Source: Phanerochaete sordida (Eukaryota > Basidiomycota > Agaricomycetes > Polyporales > Phanerochaetaceae). Taken from it: a DNA stretch of 64,000 nucleotides. The stretch's first letter is position 1; each line of letters begins with the position of its first letter. Location: the NCBI GenBank assembly GCA_019973155.2, contig BPQB01000017.1, positions 434,001 through 498,000 on the forward strand, written 5' to 3'. This document shows positions 21,454-32,546 of the stretch, piece after piece. Made by a program: the position numbers and the translations under genes. The notes beneath the pieces are model-generated. The model was not told the origin of the DNA and did not search any database. It worked only from the letters and a program-made list of their open reading frames with translations.

Positions 21454-23785
21454 AGGACGCGTATTACGCGCTGCAAAAGATCGCCCAAGCAGCGATCTCG
21501 ATGATTAGCGTAGGTTGGTGCGAAGATACGCGCTTTTTCGCGGGGACGGCGGGCAGGCTGGTCGTGGCGTCTGGCAGAGCCGGTGTTCGGGCGCCTACGC
21601 GGCGCATTTTCCGGAAACGCGCTAGACGCCCGCGCCACAAAGCCCGCCCGGGCGCGACTGCACCCGGCCGCGACGCGTGCGGTCCTCCGCGGGCGCATGT
21701 CGCGCGACACACGCGCGCGGAACCGCGACGCGTGCGGGCCCTGTGCGCGCGCGAGACGCGGTCGCGTCGCGCGTCGGGGCGGGCGTGCGTGACTCAGCGG
21801 GCGTGACTCATCGAGCCGTGGGCGTTCGCGCGTGCGCTGCCCGCCGTTGCGCGCAGTCGCCAACGCGACCTGGCCGTCGCGAGGAGCGGGCTGTCGACCC
21901 TCGCGCCCGGCCGCCATCAAGTGCTCTGCATTCCCGCGTCGCGCCTTTCATTAGCTCTTCATTATCCTTCATTATGGCCTTTCATTCTGCGCGCACGGGT
22001 GCCGCACAAGGTCGCCACGCTCGGCGACCGCGCACGCGACCCCGTGCGTTTCCATGCCAGTGCGCGCGGGCCCCAGCCGACCCCCGTGGCGTGCTGGCGC
22101 CCGCGTGCGCTGCCTGCTGCTCGTCCGACCACGCCGAGCGTACCGCCCGCCGCGATCTCCGTCGCCTCACGGCGCGGCAGGGGCGGGAGCGGCGAAGGCG
22201 GCGAAGCACGCACAGGGCCCGGGCTCCCACGCGAAGCACGCCCGCCGCCACGCTCTGCCCGAACTCTAAATGCGCGGGGAGCGGCCCACCCTATGGCGTC
22301 AGCGCGCTGTCTTATTGTCTTGACCACCTCGGCCGCCCCGCGTCCATCAAATGAGTTGCCTGCCTGCGGGGCTCTGGGCCCGCCCAGTCCCGCCGTGCGC
22401 GTCATGCGGCCGCCTGCGCAGCGCAGAGCCCAAAGTGCCGGGCGCGCGCGACGCGTATCGCTGCTTCCCGCGCACACCCTTGGACATCCCAAAGCGGCGC
22501 TCCTCGCAGCGCGGGGCCTAACGCTGCTTCGCCGCACGTGGCGCGGCCGCGGCCCAGCGCAGCGGGCATTGCGGCGCGTCGCAGCGCGCCGCTTCCCCGC
22601 TGATCGTGCGCACCGAGTGCGGCGACCCGGGTGCAGCCTTCCTGGCCCTTCCCTGCGTGCGGCACGTCGAGCGGGACGGGCGTGGGCGGCGCCTCGCGTG
22701 GCGCGGCGACGCGTGCGCGCGCCCGAGGCGGGCTCGTGCAGACAAGAGCGCGTCCCCGAGGCAGACAAGGACGCGACGCGCAGGCTCGGCGTGCGCAGGC
22801 GTCGCCGCGCCCTGGACGACACTCCGTGTATATGTGCCTGCTGCCTGATGGCCTGTCGCGCGTTACCACGGCGCGCGCTCGGCGGCGCGCGTGCAGCCCG
22901 CGGCAGGCGCCCGAACCAGCATTATTCTCTCTTTTTCGTGGCTTGTGCGCGACGGCGTGCGGGGCGTCGCGCGCTGGGCAGGGCGGCGGCAACGCGCCGT
23001 GTCGCGCGGTGGTGACCGCGTAGCGGCTGCGGGGCGCGGAGAAAGTCGACATGGCGGCAGGCGCGCCGTCTCCCGTCGCAGCCGCACGCCGTCCGATGCG
23101 CCGTGCCCACCCGCCCGATCGTGGATCCCCTGCGCGGGCGCGATCAGGGGCGGCCCTGGCCAGCGCGCCCACAGCGCCCCACGTCATACGCTTGCCCGCA
23201 ATGAAGTGCCAGGTCGCCTCCACAGGAGGCTCGGCGACGCGCCGGGATTCCCACCGGACGCGCCCGCCGCGGGGCACGGCGGTGCGAACGCAATTGCGCG
23301 CGGGGATGTGCCCGGGGCGGGTGGCAGCATCACGCGCGGTCGCGGTGGCAACGCCCTGACGACGGCGCGCGCCGCGGGCGTCCTGCGCGCGGCGCACGCC
23401 CCGGGGCACGCGCGCCTCGGGCGCAATCGCGGCTAGCTCGCGGAGGCCCTGTGGCAACCAGGGAAACAAAGTTTGTCCACCGACCAGGGCACCCCGAGGG
23501 GCTTCGCGCGGTGCGCACGATTCAGTTTTCCCGGCCATGGCCTCGTCGACCGACGTGCACAGTATATGAGCGACCCGCAGCCCCTCGCCGGGGGCTCTCC
23601 CCCACATCCCGCCCGTCCGTGCCCGCCGTTCGTTCCTTTTCGTTTTCTCTCCTTACGCTCCTTCAAGAGTCCACGACCTTCCTTGCCTGCTGGCCCCAGC
23701 TCGACGACCCTCCTTCACATGTGCTGAGACGGTCGCCCGCCCACTGTACCAACGCGCCTCCTCCGGGCTCCGATCTCACATTTCC
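21454..23785. other. Extremely GC- and CpG-rich stretch without recognisable gene
   Basis: About 2.3 kb in which sample 60-base lines contain as few as 9 to 12 A/T bases (for example 22681-22740 and 22501-22560). Open frames run in all six frames because stop codons are rare at this composition. Their translations are Arg/Ala/Pro-rich, have no paired splice sites and match no family, so I call none of them. It may be a long upstream regulatory region or a noncoding RNA locus for the homeobox gene. A TATA-like GTATATGAG occurs near 23562. Confidence 0.5.
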
Positions 23786-25530
23786 ATGACATATCTGCCT
23801 ACCTCTATCGCCTCCGCTAATCTCCCCGCTAATCCTGCGCCCCCTCTCCGCTGCACCCCTCCTGACGCGCCCCTCGCCGCCGCGCCGCCCTCTCCTCTCG
23901 CCCGCAAGCTCGCCGCGCTCGTCTTCCGCTCCCCCACGCCCCCGCACACCTGGGCCCCCGCCCCCGCCCCGCACCCCGCACCCCGGCGCGCAATGGAAGG
24001 CGGCGGCGACGGCGACGGCGCCCCCGGCGACACGCGCAAGGGCAAGGCCCGCGCGCCCGCGAGCCGCCCCTCGACGCCCTCCGCGTCCTCCTCCCAGGGC
24101 GACATGGCCGACCACGAGGGCGACGGCGCCGCCGCCGCGCCCGGCGCACCGCAGCCGCCGCCGCCGCCCAAGAAGAAACGCACACGAACACTCACGACCC
24201 CGCACCAGGCTGCGGTCCTCCACGCGCTCCTCGCGCAGGTGCGTCTCTCTCTCCTGTGTGCGCTCGCGCGCGCGCGCGCCGCATTGCGCCACACGCTGAC
24301 ACGCGCGCGCCCGCCAGTCGCGCTTCCCGACGACCGCGATGCGCGAGGAGGTCGGGCGCTCCATCGGCCTCAGTGCGCGCAAGGTGCAGGTGCGCCCGCT
24401 CGCCCCCCGCCCGCGCGCCCCCGCTGACCCTCCCCCCGCGGCAGATCTGGTTCCAGGCGAGTGCCCCTCCGCGTCCCTGCCCGCGCCCCCGTGCGTCCTG
24501 ACCCGCCCCGCAGAACCAGCGCCAGAAGGCGCGCCGCCCCAAGGGCCCGCACGTCCCGCCGCTCACGCGCCCGCCCCAGTACGGGCCCTTCCCGAGCATC
24601 CCGTCCGGCTCGAGCATCGCCGGGCCCAGCAGCGCGGGCCCCAGCAGCGCGCCCGCAGAGTACAGCGCGCCAGCAGAGTACAGCGCAGCGCCCGACATGT
24701 ACGCCTTCCACGAGCCCAGAGCCCGCGAGGGGCCCGCGCGCGCCCCCGGCGCGCCGCAGCTCTCGGGCCCGGGCATCCCCGGCAGCCCGCCCGCCTCGCC
24801 GCGCTCCCCGCGCTCGCCCCGCCCGCGCCCCGCGCCGTACGCGCGCCCGCCTCTGCACACGCTCCCGCCACACACGCTCCCGCCGCCACTGCACGCCCTC
24901 CCGCCGCCCGCGCGCGACTTCGCGCGCGCGCACCGCCACAGCCTCAGCGTCCCCGCGCCGCGCCCCTACACCGCCGACGCCGCCGCGCGCACGCTCGCGC
25001 GCCCGCCCTCGCCACTCGCGCACCGCCCGCCCCCCGACTTCGACGTCCGCCTCCCGCCGCTCCGCCTCGCGCGCCCGCGCAGCCGCACCTTCGGCTCCCT
25101 CGACTTCGGCGCGGGCAGCGGCGCGGGGCCCTCGCGCCTGCCCGACCTCGCGCTCCCGCCGCTCGCAGGCCCGCGCGGCGCGTCGCCTGGCGCGCACGCG
25201 CCGCCGCCGCCGCCGCCACTGCACCAGCCGCACCAGCCGCACGCGCCGCGGCTCCCGCCGCCGTTCACGCTGCAGCCGCGCCCGCTCTGGGACGACGCGT
25301 CCTTCTCGCCGTACGCGCGCGGCGCGCCGCCGAGCCCGCCGCGCCGCGTCCCGCAGCCGCCGCTCGTGCTCCCGCCCGTGGCGCGCGCGCTGTCGCCGCC
25401 CTACCACCTGCCGCCGCCGCTGCGCACGCCGAGCGCGCGCGTGCCCTTCGCTCCTGCTGCGCCGCCGCCGCCGCGCCCGCGGCGCGACGACGACGCCGAC
25501 GAGCCCCACGACACCGGCCGCGCACGTTAA
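23786..25530 (+). CDS. Homeodomain transcription factor
   Basis: Nuclear DNA-binding regulator. The homeodomain is assembled from four exons: KKKRTRTLTTPHQAAVLHALL ends exon 1 (24238); SRFPTTAMREEVGRSIGLSA and RKVQ form exon 2 (24318-24389); IWFQ is a 12-nt microexon (24445-24456); NQRQKARRPKG opens exon 4 (24514). The recognition helix therefore reads KVQ-IWFQ-NQRQKARR, with the invariant W, F, N and R of homeodomains. Introns are 79, 55 and 57 nt; the third has a GC donor (CAG/gcgagt). The remainder (about 340 residues) is Pro/Ala/Ser-rich and disordered. I use the ATG at 23786, but the in-frame ATG at 23992 is an alternative. It is not a TALE-type mating homeodomain, since no three-residue loop insertion is seen. 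Third codon positions are almost entirely G or C. Confidence 0.88.
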
Positions 25531-26047
25531 TGTGCGCGCCGACGACCGCGCGACGATGCGCCTGCCCCGGCACCTGTTGTTGTACCAACGCCCTGTGTAC
25601 ACTGGCCCCTGACCCGCATCGCATCCGCCGCCACTAAGGCGGCACGGCGCACGCACACACGCGCATGTGTGCCGCTATGTCTCTACGCTCCCTGCCACGC
25701 TTCGCCCACGCCCGCCGCGCCTGACGCGCGCCCGCTATATTATTACTCGCATTATACCGTCGCGTCCCTATAATTATTTTCTTGCTGTCGCCGCACCTCG
25801 CCTTCGCATTTGTTTACGCTACCTACCGCAGTTCGCACTCACTCCTTCCGATAATGTGTCTCTAGTACCGGCCGTACGCATACCTCCTACACTACTAGCA
25901 TCCAGCAGTTAGCATAGCCTCGATGTCCATCTCCCACACTGTTCTAATAGAAACCGAATCCAGCACCTCGCCCAGCGCAGCGCGCACCGCGGTATTAATT
26001 CCGGAATAGCCGTGGAAACAGCATACAGGCATATGAAAGCCTCTATC
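25531..26047. other. Convergent intergenic region, A/T-richer
   Basis: About 0.5 kb between the 3' ends of the homeobox gene and the TOPORS-like gene. GC content falls sharply at about 25.7 kb (ATATTATTACTCGCATTATA near 25736), which closes the GC-rich block. No ORF of note. Confidence 0.5.
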
Positions 26048-28679
26048 TCATCTACCTCGCTTCAGCGTCGCCCGCAGCGCTTCTTCCCGCGCCCTTAGCC
26101 CTTCTGCGCCACCGGCCCCCGAGCTGCCCGCGCGCCCAGGGCCCTCGGGCGTGCCTTTGCACCCCTCCTCGTGCCCCGCCTTGTACCCTCCCTCGTGCCC
26201 TCCCTCGTGCCCGCCCTCGTGCCCTGCGCCGTGCCCTGTGCCCCGCAGGCGCGCCGCGCGCCGCAGCGCCGCCTCGCGCATCTCAGCATCTCGCCGCGCG
26301 GCCGCTCCCACGGGCGTGCCCAGAGCAGGCGCGGCCGCCGCGTGTGCGTCGCCATGGCGCCGCGCGCTGACTGCCCCCGCGGCCGACGGCGCACGCCCCG
26401 ACGCGCGCGGCGATTCGCCGGCGGGGCCCTGCGCCGTTGGCAATCGGGCGCAGGCCGGCTGGGCGCAGGGCACGGCAGGGGGCGTGCTCTGGTCGCGTGG
26501 TGCGCTGGCCTCCCCGGATGGCGTTCCGTCGCGGGAGCGTGGGCACGGAGATGGGGGAGGAGGAGAGACTGGCTCGCGCCGGTTTCCTTTGCCTCCTGCC
26601 TCTTCCTGCCGGGACGTCTCCGCCTTCAGCTTCGCGAGCCGTTCGCGCGTGCGCGCCATGACCTCGCTCATCGGTGCGCGTTCGTCTGGCGGTGTGTGCT
26701 CGCTGACGTCGGGTGTCACGGCTGTTGCAGCAGGTGTGCCCGTCGCCGTCCTGTCCAGGGAGGCCGCTGCCTGCGGTGGCGTAGCGGAAGTCGACGACGG
26801 GTCGGTAGGCGCCCGCGTCGAGGCGTCCGTGCCGCGGCGAGCAGCTCCACGAATCGACAGCTGGGCAGGGTGTTCAGCAGGGGTAGAGTCGGACGCAGAC
26901 CGCGGGGCAGCGGCTGGACGCTTCGGCGGGGCAGCCGACGGCGGCGCGTCAGCAAGGTACGTGTTCAGCGACCTCCACCGCTCGCGATCCACGCGCGGCC
27001 GCTCGTCCCTGTCCGCGCGCGGGCGCGCCGCCTGCTCGCGCGCTGCCGCGGCCTGCGAAGCGTGCGTGCCGTCGAGCGTGTCAAGCCCACCTGGACACAC
27101 AATGCCAGCGCCCGCTGATGGCCCCGTGCCATTGTTTTCTGCGACACCCGATTGGCCGCCGGCAGCATTCGCGCCGCTGCTGATGCCCCCGCCTGCGGCG
27201 CGCACGCCGCGGCCGCGCTGGCGGTGCGTGTGGGTCCCTGCTTCCATTCCTCGCGCGACGTCGATGGCGCGGCCCTTGCCCTTTGTGTCGCGCGCGCCAC
27301 CGCCGGTCCATTCCGCGCCTCCTGGCTCGGACGTGCGGTCGTCTGCCCGCGCGCCCTCACGAAGGCTCGCCGGCGACGGCTCGCGAGACGACTCTGGCGA
27401 GCTGCCGCGCCTGCTCGGCTCGCGCTCCACCTCTTGCCGCCGGCGTGCATCCCTGCGCTCTCTGCTGGCCGACTGCGACTTTGACCTGCCTCTTCGCGCT
27501 TCCCTGCGACGAGAAGGGCCTGGAGACGGCGACACGCTTTCATCCGCGAACCTGCGGCTTCGTTCCCAGCGGCGCGGAGGCGACAGGTCTTTGGGCGCGT
27601 CGTATTGCACGATAGAGTCGTATACGGACAGATCCCGGAAGGGCGATCGCAGGTACGAGTATAACTCTAGACGACACGTTAGCGAATCTCAGAGAAGACA
27701 GGAATGGAGGCGCACCATGGGCGAAATGTTCCGCGTTGGGTCTCCGGCCTTCATTGTCCATGTCCAGAAATTCGGCGATGAGCTTAATTGCAGACTCGGA
27801 GCGAATATCAAGCTGCTTCATAATTGATATCGTGAACGTTGTGAGAAACTGCCCTGAGAGTCAAAACGCGTCAGAGAGGTATAGTGAAGCCACGCACCTC
27901 GACGTCCAGCGAATCCCACACGCGAAGCTCTCGGCGAATGAATATCGTTGCGCGACTGACGAGGTCCGGATTCGCGGCAAATTGCTGGGGGGTAGGGAGT
28001 GGCCGATAGCGGGTGTGCGGGTTGGAAGCGACGTGCTGAATTCGTGTTCAGAGGTCGGACGCCTGCAGACGCCCTGAATAGAACCAACCTTCGCGTACAG
28101 ATCGTGCCTGTAGACCCATCGACGCTTCTCTATCGCCTGCTCCAGCTCGTCCGCAGCACGCCTCTCCCGCTCCCTCTCCCGTCTCGCATTCGTGCCCCAT
28201 TCCACCGCTCGCCTCGCCCGCCTCCGCTGCGTCGCCTGCGCACGACTGAGCGGCAGGCCTGTGTCCGGCTGGGGAGTGGTTCGCAGGGGAGCAAGGTAGT
28301 GCTTCTGGAAGTCGTACTTCGAGCGTATGTTGTGTATCAGGTATTCGCCAATCGGACGGGCGCACAGAGGGCATTTGCGTGACTGTTCTGCAAGCGGGGC
28401 CAATCATCATTGGAACACGAGGCAGGGAGGAAAGCGATACTGACACTGACCCGTCCAGATGAGGATGCAGTCAAAGCAGAACTCGTGCGAGCATGCTGGG
28501 AGCACTGTGCGATCCGAGAGAGATTGGAGGCAGATGCTGCAGTGCTCTTCGTCCAGATCGGCGTCCTCGAGCTCGGCGTCGTCTGCAGGCGTGTCGGGAG
28601 GATCTCCGACGTCCAAGTCACCGAGCTCTGAAGTCTCCTCCAGCTTGATCTTCTTTGTCGGAGGGCTTTGAGACGTCAT
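26048..28679 (-). CDS. RING-finger E3 ubiquitin/SUMO ligase, TOPORS-like
   Basis: The start at 28679 gives MTSQSPPTKKIKLEE with a basic nuclear-localisation-like patch, then an acidic stretch. A C3HC4 RING follows: CSICLQSLSDRTVLPACSH, then EFCFDCILIWT, an intron, and EQSRKCPLCARPIGEYLIH. The segment HNIRSKYDFQKHYLAPLR after the RING and the basic RRRARRAVEWG helix match TOPORS proteins. A PWI-like domain comes next (FTISIMKQLDIRSESAIKLI, DMDNEGRRPNAEHFAHELYS, SPFRDLSVYDSIVQYD) over short exons. The C-terminal half is a long Arg/Ser/Pro/Ala-rich disordered tail, as in animal TOPORS. The RING should recruit E2; substrates are unknown. An upstream in-frame ATG at 28733 would add 18 residues. 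Ends with TLKRGR then TGA at 26048-26050. Confidence 0.83.
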
Positions 28680-28733
28680 ATCTGCATGTGCAGGCCACCA
28701 GACGACCGCATTCGCGTTAGTCGACGCGTACAC

Positions 28734-29130
28734 CCTGACATAAGCTTTGGCCTGGGCGACATGTACCTCTCCTAGATATGCTCAGATGCAGGGCATGGGT
28801 GAGCTGTTCGAGAGGAGAAGAGGCCTTTTCGCGTGAGCCTGGTCGCGGTCGAAAGTAGGAAGGATGGACAGCCTGCAATCGGTCTGGGCGTCACACAGGG
28901 CGCTGCTTACGGCGGAGTGCTTATAATGCGCACGAGACCCCGTGAACCGCTGACCGCGATGTTTTATGCCATAAATTGACTACAACACAAGCTAGCCAGC
29001 GTGGTCCTTGCCGAATATGAGTACAGAATACTGGCATGAGCTGCAGTAGACACACGCAAATAAAATCTGCTCAACAAGTATCTGTAAGAACCGGCGAGAA
29101 TTCTAGTACTACAACTACCATTGCTCACTG
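28734..29130. other. Intergenic, upstream of TOPORS-like gene
   Basis: About 400 bp, A/T-richer towards 29.1 kb, ending at the sharp edge of the dispersed repeat. No ORF or repeat recognised. Confidence 0.5.
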
Positions 29131-29947
29131 AGCTCGCGCACGCCAGACATGCTTGCACGCCACACCTGGCCGCGGTCTTTCCAGCAAAGCTCGCGAGTAG
29201 CGTTCGTAGTGACGTCGCGAGTCTCAGCCTCGCACAACACGCGACGAGCCATCAGGCTTTCGAGAGATTAAAGACAATCCATTATAGAGCGAGTACAATA
29301 TGTCCGTGTCCACGAGAGCGGCAGACCATATCCGCCAATGAGCACGCACCGTCCATCGGTGCGGAGTGTCCTAATCCTAATCCTAATCCTATTCCAAATC
29401 GCGAGCGAGCGCGGACCAGTCGAAGGTCCGGAGGGGCGGCGGCGAGCCGGCTTGAGCGCAGACCGCGAGGCGGGCCTGGGTTGCCGAGGGCGGGGGCACG
29501 AGACTAGTGAGGCGGAGAGCATGTGCGAGAGCAAGCCGAAGAGCGGGCGAAGAGCGAGGAGTCGACGAGAGTGAGACCGAGAGTCGAGAGCAGCGTGCAG
29601 CGAGTGAGCGAGATAGCAAGAGTCGAGCTAGAGTGTCGTAGGCTGCGCGAGTAGTGCTTGTGGTGTCCGGGCGATGTGCTGCCAGGAGAGCGTGGTCCGG
29701 CGGTGTGCTGCCGGAGGCATGTAGTGTCCGGGTGGTGTGCTACCAGGAGAGCGTGTGGGCTTGGCGTTGTGCTGTCGAGAAGCGTGTGGGTACAAGTGCT
29801 GTGCGCCAGGGAGAGCGAGCATGTCCGGCGTTGCGCCAGAGGGTCGGGGACGAGCGGGGTCTGGCGAAGAGGTCAGACCAGCTCGGAGCGTCAAGAAGAG
29901 CAAAGCACGTACCGTATCAGAGTCCGTGTCGCTGGCGGGTACCAGGT
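29131..29947 (+). repeat. Dispersed repeat, copy 2 (inverted relative to copy 1)
   Basis: Matches the reverse complement of 43-849 along its whole length with scattered substitutions and small indels. It carries its own (CCTAAT)n run at 29369-29392 and degenerate GTGGTGTCCGGG-type tandem units at about 29655-29800. Beyond 29947 the sequence no longer matches the copy near position 42, which sets the element boundary. No coding capacity is visible. Confidence 0.75.
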
Positions 29948-30595
29948 CCCCGCGCTCTGAATCGCGGCGATGCCGAGCGACGATGGAGGAAAGTCTGTGG
30001 AAGACAGTCAGTGGAGCGTGGCAGCGAAGGCAGAAGGGAACGTACCTCGAAGAGCGCGGGGAAGCCTCGACGAGTCCAGCTCGTGTGTATCCCGTGTGCA
30101 GAGGCGAGGCGAGACTAGATTCCAATAATTAGCACAAGGAACGACGAGGGAGACGAAAGACTTACCTCGAGACGAGCCGATGTGTTTGCGAGTCCAGGTA
30201 GAGTGTGGGGTAGTAGTGTTCGTCGACCTTGAGGGAGGCCGCAGGTATCGAAGATGCGCGGAAGTGCGCGCAGATTACGTCCTCGTCAGGGCGTTGAGAT
30301 AACAGAGATATACCGAGACATGGAGACAAATCCAGAGTGGAAATACCGAAGATGATACCGAAGATGAGAGAGACCGAGGCTGTCCGAACCGAGGCTATCC
30401 AAAACCGAGTCGTGTTGTGTCTTAAGAATCTGCTGGAGTCGTAGATCGTGCTTCAATCGTGCTTGATATCGTGCTTGAAATTCGTAGATGTTGAGGAGTC
30501 GTATTTGTCGTAGTCGTGATGATGTAGATTAGAAAACCTGGCCGCTGTTCTTGCGAGCCATCTTGCAGTCACCGCCCTCCCTTGCACGCGTCCCC
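29948..30595. other. Repeat-flanking, no gene recognised
   Basis: About 650 bp between the dispersed repeat and the small hypothetical gene. It contains simple imperfect repeats (CCGAAGATGA twice near 30346, CGTGCTT three times near 30449-30475). It may be internal sequence of the same element, but no second boundary could be defined. Confidence 0.4.
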
Positions 30596-31517
30596 CTAAA
30601 CCAACCAGCCCTCGTCGTCTTCCGGCTCTCCATGTCCCCGCTCAGAAGCCTGTGATGCCCTGAGCTGCTCGAACAGAACGTTCCAAGGGACGCGGATGTG
30701 AGCCGCCTTGCCTTTGGACGCAGCTCCGTTGGCCACCGGAGCTGCGGCCGAAGGTACGGCCTCCTCCGCCATGGCGGCCTTGGAGGCCTCGGCAGCTGGG
30801 ACGTGAAGACCGGGAGGGATGAACGGTGCTGGTGCGGGTGCTGGGACGTAAGGCGGCGGCGGGGGCGGCGGCGTCGACACGTACAGCGCTGACATTAGCT
30901 GTACGAGCTGCGACATCGTGGTGGATGGTGGTGGTGGTGGTGGGGATGGTGGTGTCGATACGTACAGCGCTGACATTAGCTGTACGAGCTGCGACATGGT
31001 GTTATCAAAGCTAGAGTCGTCCATGTCGAAGTCGGAGTCGATCTCAAGGTCGACGTCCATCGCCTCGTCCTGAACGTGTCAGCTCACGTCAAAGCACAAA
31101 ATACGGGAAATACTCACAAAGCTAACGAAGATCGGGGCTGGCTTTGCGCGACGAGGGAGAGAGCACTGTGACGGTGTGAGCAGCTGCGAGAAAATCAGGA
31201 GCGATACGAGAGCGCACCAAAGAGCGAGTCAAACTCCGGATGGTTGTTGACTCGACAGCCTTGCGCTTCGGCGACTGATCCGTCCCGCGGTAGTCGCCGA
31301 CCTCCTCCTGGATCTTCTCCCGACAGTCGCGTTCCTCCACCCGCTCATTCGCGAACTTGAGCTTGAACGACTTGGCTGCGACCGCTTGTGCCCGAATGCG
31401 TCGGTGGGCGCGAACGAGGTACTTGTGTTCGGGCTTGACGTCACGTGTCGAGGGAGAGTCGGGGAAGCGAGGCTTGCGGACGAGCGGGATTGAGGGCGGT
31501 GAGCGTGAGGGCATCAT
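30596..31517 (-). CDS. Hypothetical protein with internal 27-residue duplication
   Basis: I do not recognise the family. The start at 31517 gives MMPSRSPPSIPLVRKPRF, then a basic/helical part (YLVRAHRRIRAQAVAAKSFK, EERDCREKIQEEVGDYRG, SPKRKAVESTTI). Two small introns (donor gtgcgctctc near 31225, donor gtgagtattt near 31120) would join LTPSQCSLPRRAKPAPIFVS to FDEAMDVDLEIDSDFDMDD, an acidic segment. The unit TMSQLVQLMSALYVSTPP occurs twice, each time followed by a proline run. The C terminus is AAHIRVPWNVLFEQLRASQ and an acidic end before TAG. The basic-acidic-proline layout suggests a disordered adaptor, but function is unknown. It lies between the dispersed repeat and an E-box palindrome. 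Confidence 0.55.
30879..30997. repeat. 81-bp-period duplication (38-bp identical cores)
   Basis: The core ACGTACAGCGCTGACATTAG and its continuation through CTGCGACAT are identical at 30879-30916 and 30960-30997. The 81-bp spacing equals 27 codons, so the frame of the minus-strand gene is preserved. Confidence 0.95.
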
Positions 31518-31682
31518 CGTGAAAGAGTGTATGTGGTCAAGGGAGTGGGTGTATGCGCCGCAGGCGCAGACGTAGGGGATGGGAAAACGGGGACATGGAA
31601 TTGAAAGTGCAAGTAGGTGGGGGCGAAAAGCAGCCTGGCCTGGGGTTTATAACTGGCTGAGCTTGTTGATTCTCGTTAAACA

Positions 31683-31696
31683 AGCTCACGTGAGCT
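31683..31696. promoter_or_regulatory. Perfect 14-bp palindrome containing CACGTG E-box
   Basis: AGCTCACGTGAGCT reads the same on both strands and centres on CACGTG, the usual site for bHLH factors. It lies 166 bp upstream of the start of the minus-strand hypothetical gene. Confidence 0.5.
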
Positions 31697-32451
31697 GCCT
31701 CTTTCGGCGTGTTCGACGGGGGCACATCGCGTCTGTCCGCGTTGGAACGTGGCGGAGAGAGACCCGCTGGTGTCTGACGCGCCGCGCGAGGGTCCTTGCC
31801 GCTGCGAGATCCAGGCTCCTCGTTATTCTTCTAACGAGTCTTGTCAAGCTGTCACGTCACGGTACGGTCCTGAGCATACTCTTCGCCAAATGACACAGCC
31901 CCACGCACCTCAAAGTCGTCCAATGATGCCTCTAAGGCTTGGCAAAGCTTCGCAGTGTCGACCATCCTTCGTATCTCCCAAGCTTCATGGTGGACAAGAC
32001 GAGGTATCAGTGACTCCGCCGCGCTTTGCATCCGCGGCGCCCGGCTTTGATTGGCGCGCCCGTCGTGGCGCGGATAAGATATTTATCCCTGCTGTTACTC
32101 GTCCAGACATGTCCCTTCCTCCTCTCGTCCATCTCGATGTGCGCTATCTTCGCTGCCGTCAACGCCATTCGCTTCCGTGGTCACTGGAGGCAGGTCACGC
32201 GCGGCTGAGCCAGCTCGGGCTGCCGTAGGCAGCCAGGTCGCGGCTGGGCGCTCAACAGGCCAGACAAGCAGGGACACTGTGTTACACTTTGTGCACGCTC
32301 ATGCACGGCTTCCGGCTACAGAAACGTGGTGATAGGTTCATTCAAACGCGCTGAAAGGATACGAGGGGTCAGAGAGTGCGCAGGGGGGCGGATAAGGGCC
32401 CCAAGCAGTGGGTATATATTCTGGGACGTTCGGTTCTTCTACAAGCCACTG

Positions 32452-32546
32452 TGGCCAAGTGGGAGGACTGTGGATTTCGCCGGTCTGATCGCGAGGCGCA
32501 GGGATCGGTTCCCACTCTGTGGATTTCTCCGGAGGGTGGCTTTTTT
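32452..32546 (+). other. Possible tRNA-derived/pol III promoter relic
   Basis: TGGCCAAGTGG at 32452-32462 fits the tRNA A box (as in Leu/Ser tRNAs). A weak B-box-like GGTTCCCACTC lies 55 bp on at 32507, and a T6 run, a normal pol III terminator, at 32541-32546. A perfect B box GGTTCGAGACC follows at about 32610 with a T5 run near 32634. A complete cloverleaf could not be drawn, so this is at best a decayed tRNA or SINE head. Confidence 0.25.

Noticed and set aside
21369..23607. Several 180-400-codon frames in the GC-rich block
   Set aside because: Overlapping frames on both strands, compositionally biased, without ATG context, introns or recognisable domains.
24370..25656. 428-codon minus-strand open frame opposite the homeobox gene
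   Set aside because: Arg/Ala/Gly-rich antisense frame of a GC-saturated exon; no motif and no splice sites.
26151..27827. 558-codon plus-strand open frame opposite the TOPORS-like gene
   Set aside because: Antisense of a low-complexity Arg/Ser/Pro region; the minus-strand RING and PWI-like motifs are decisive.
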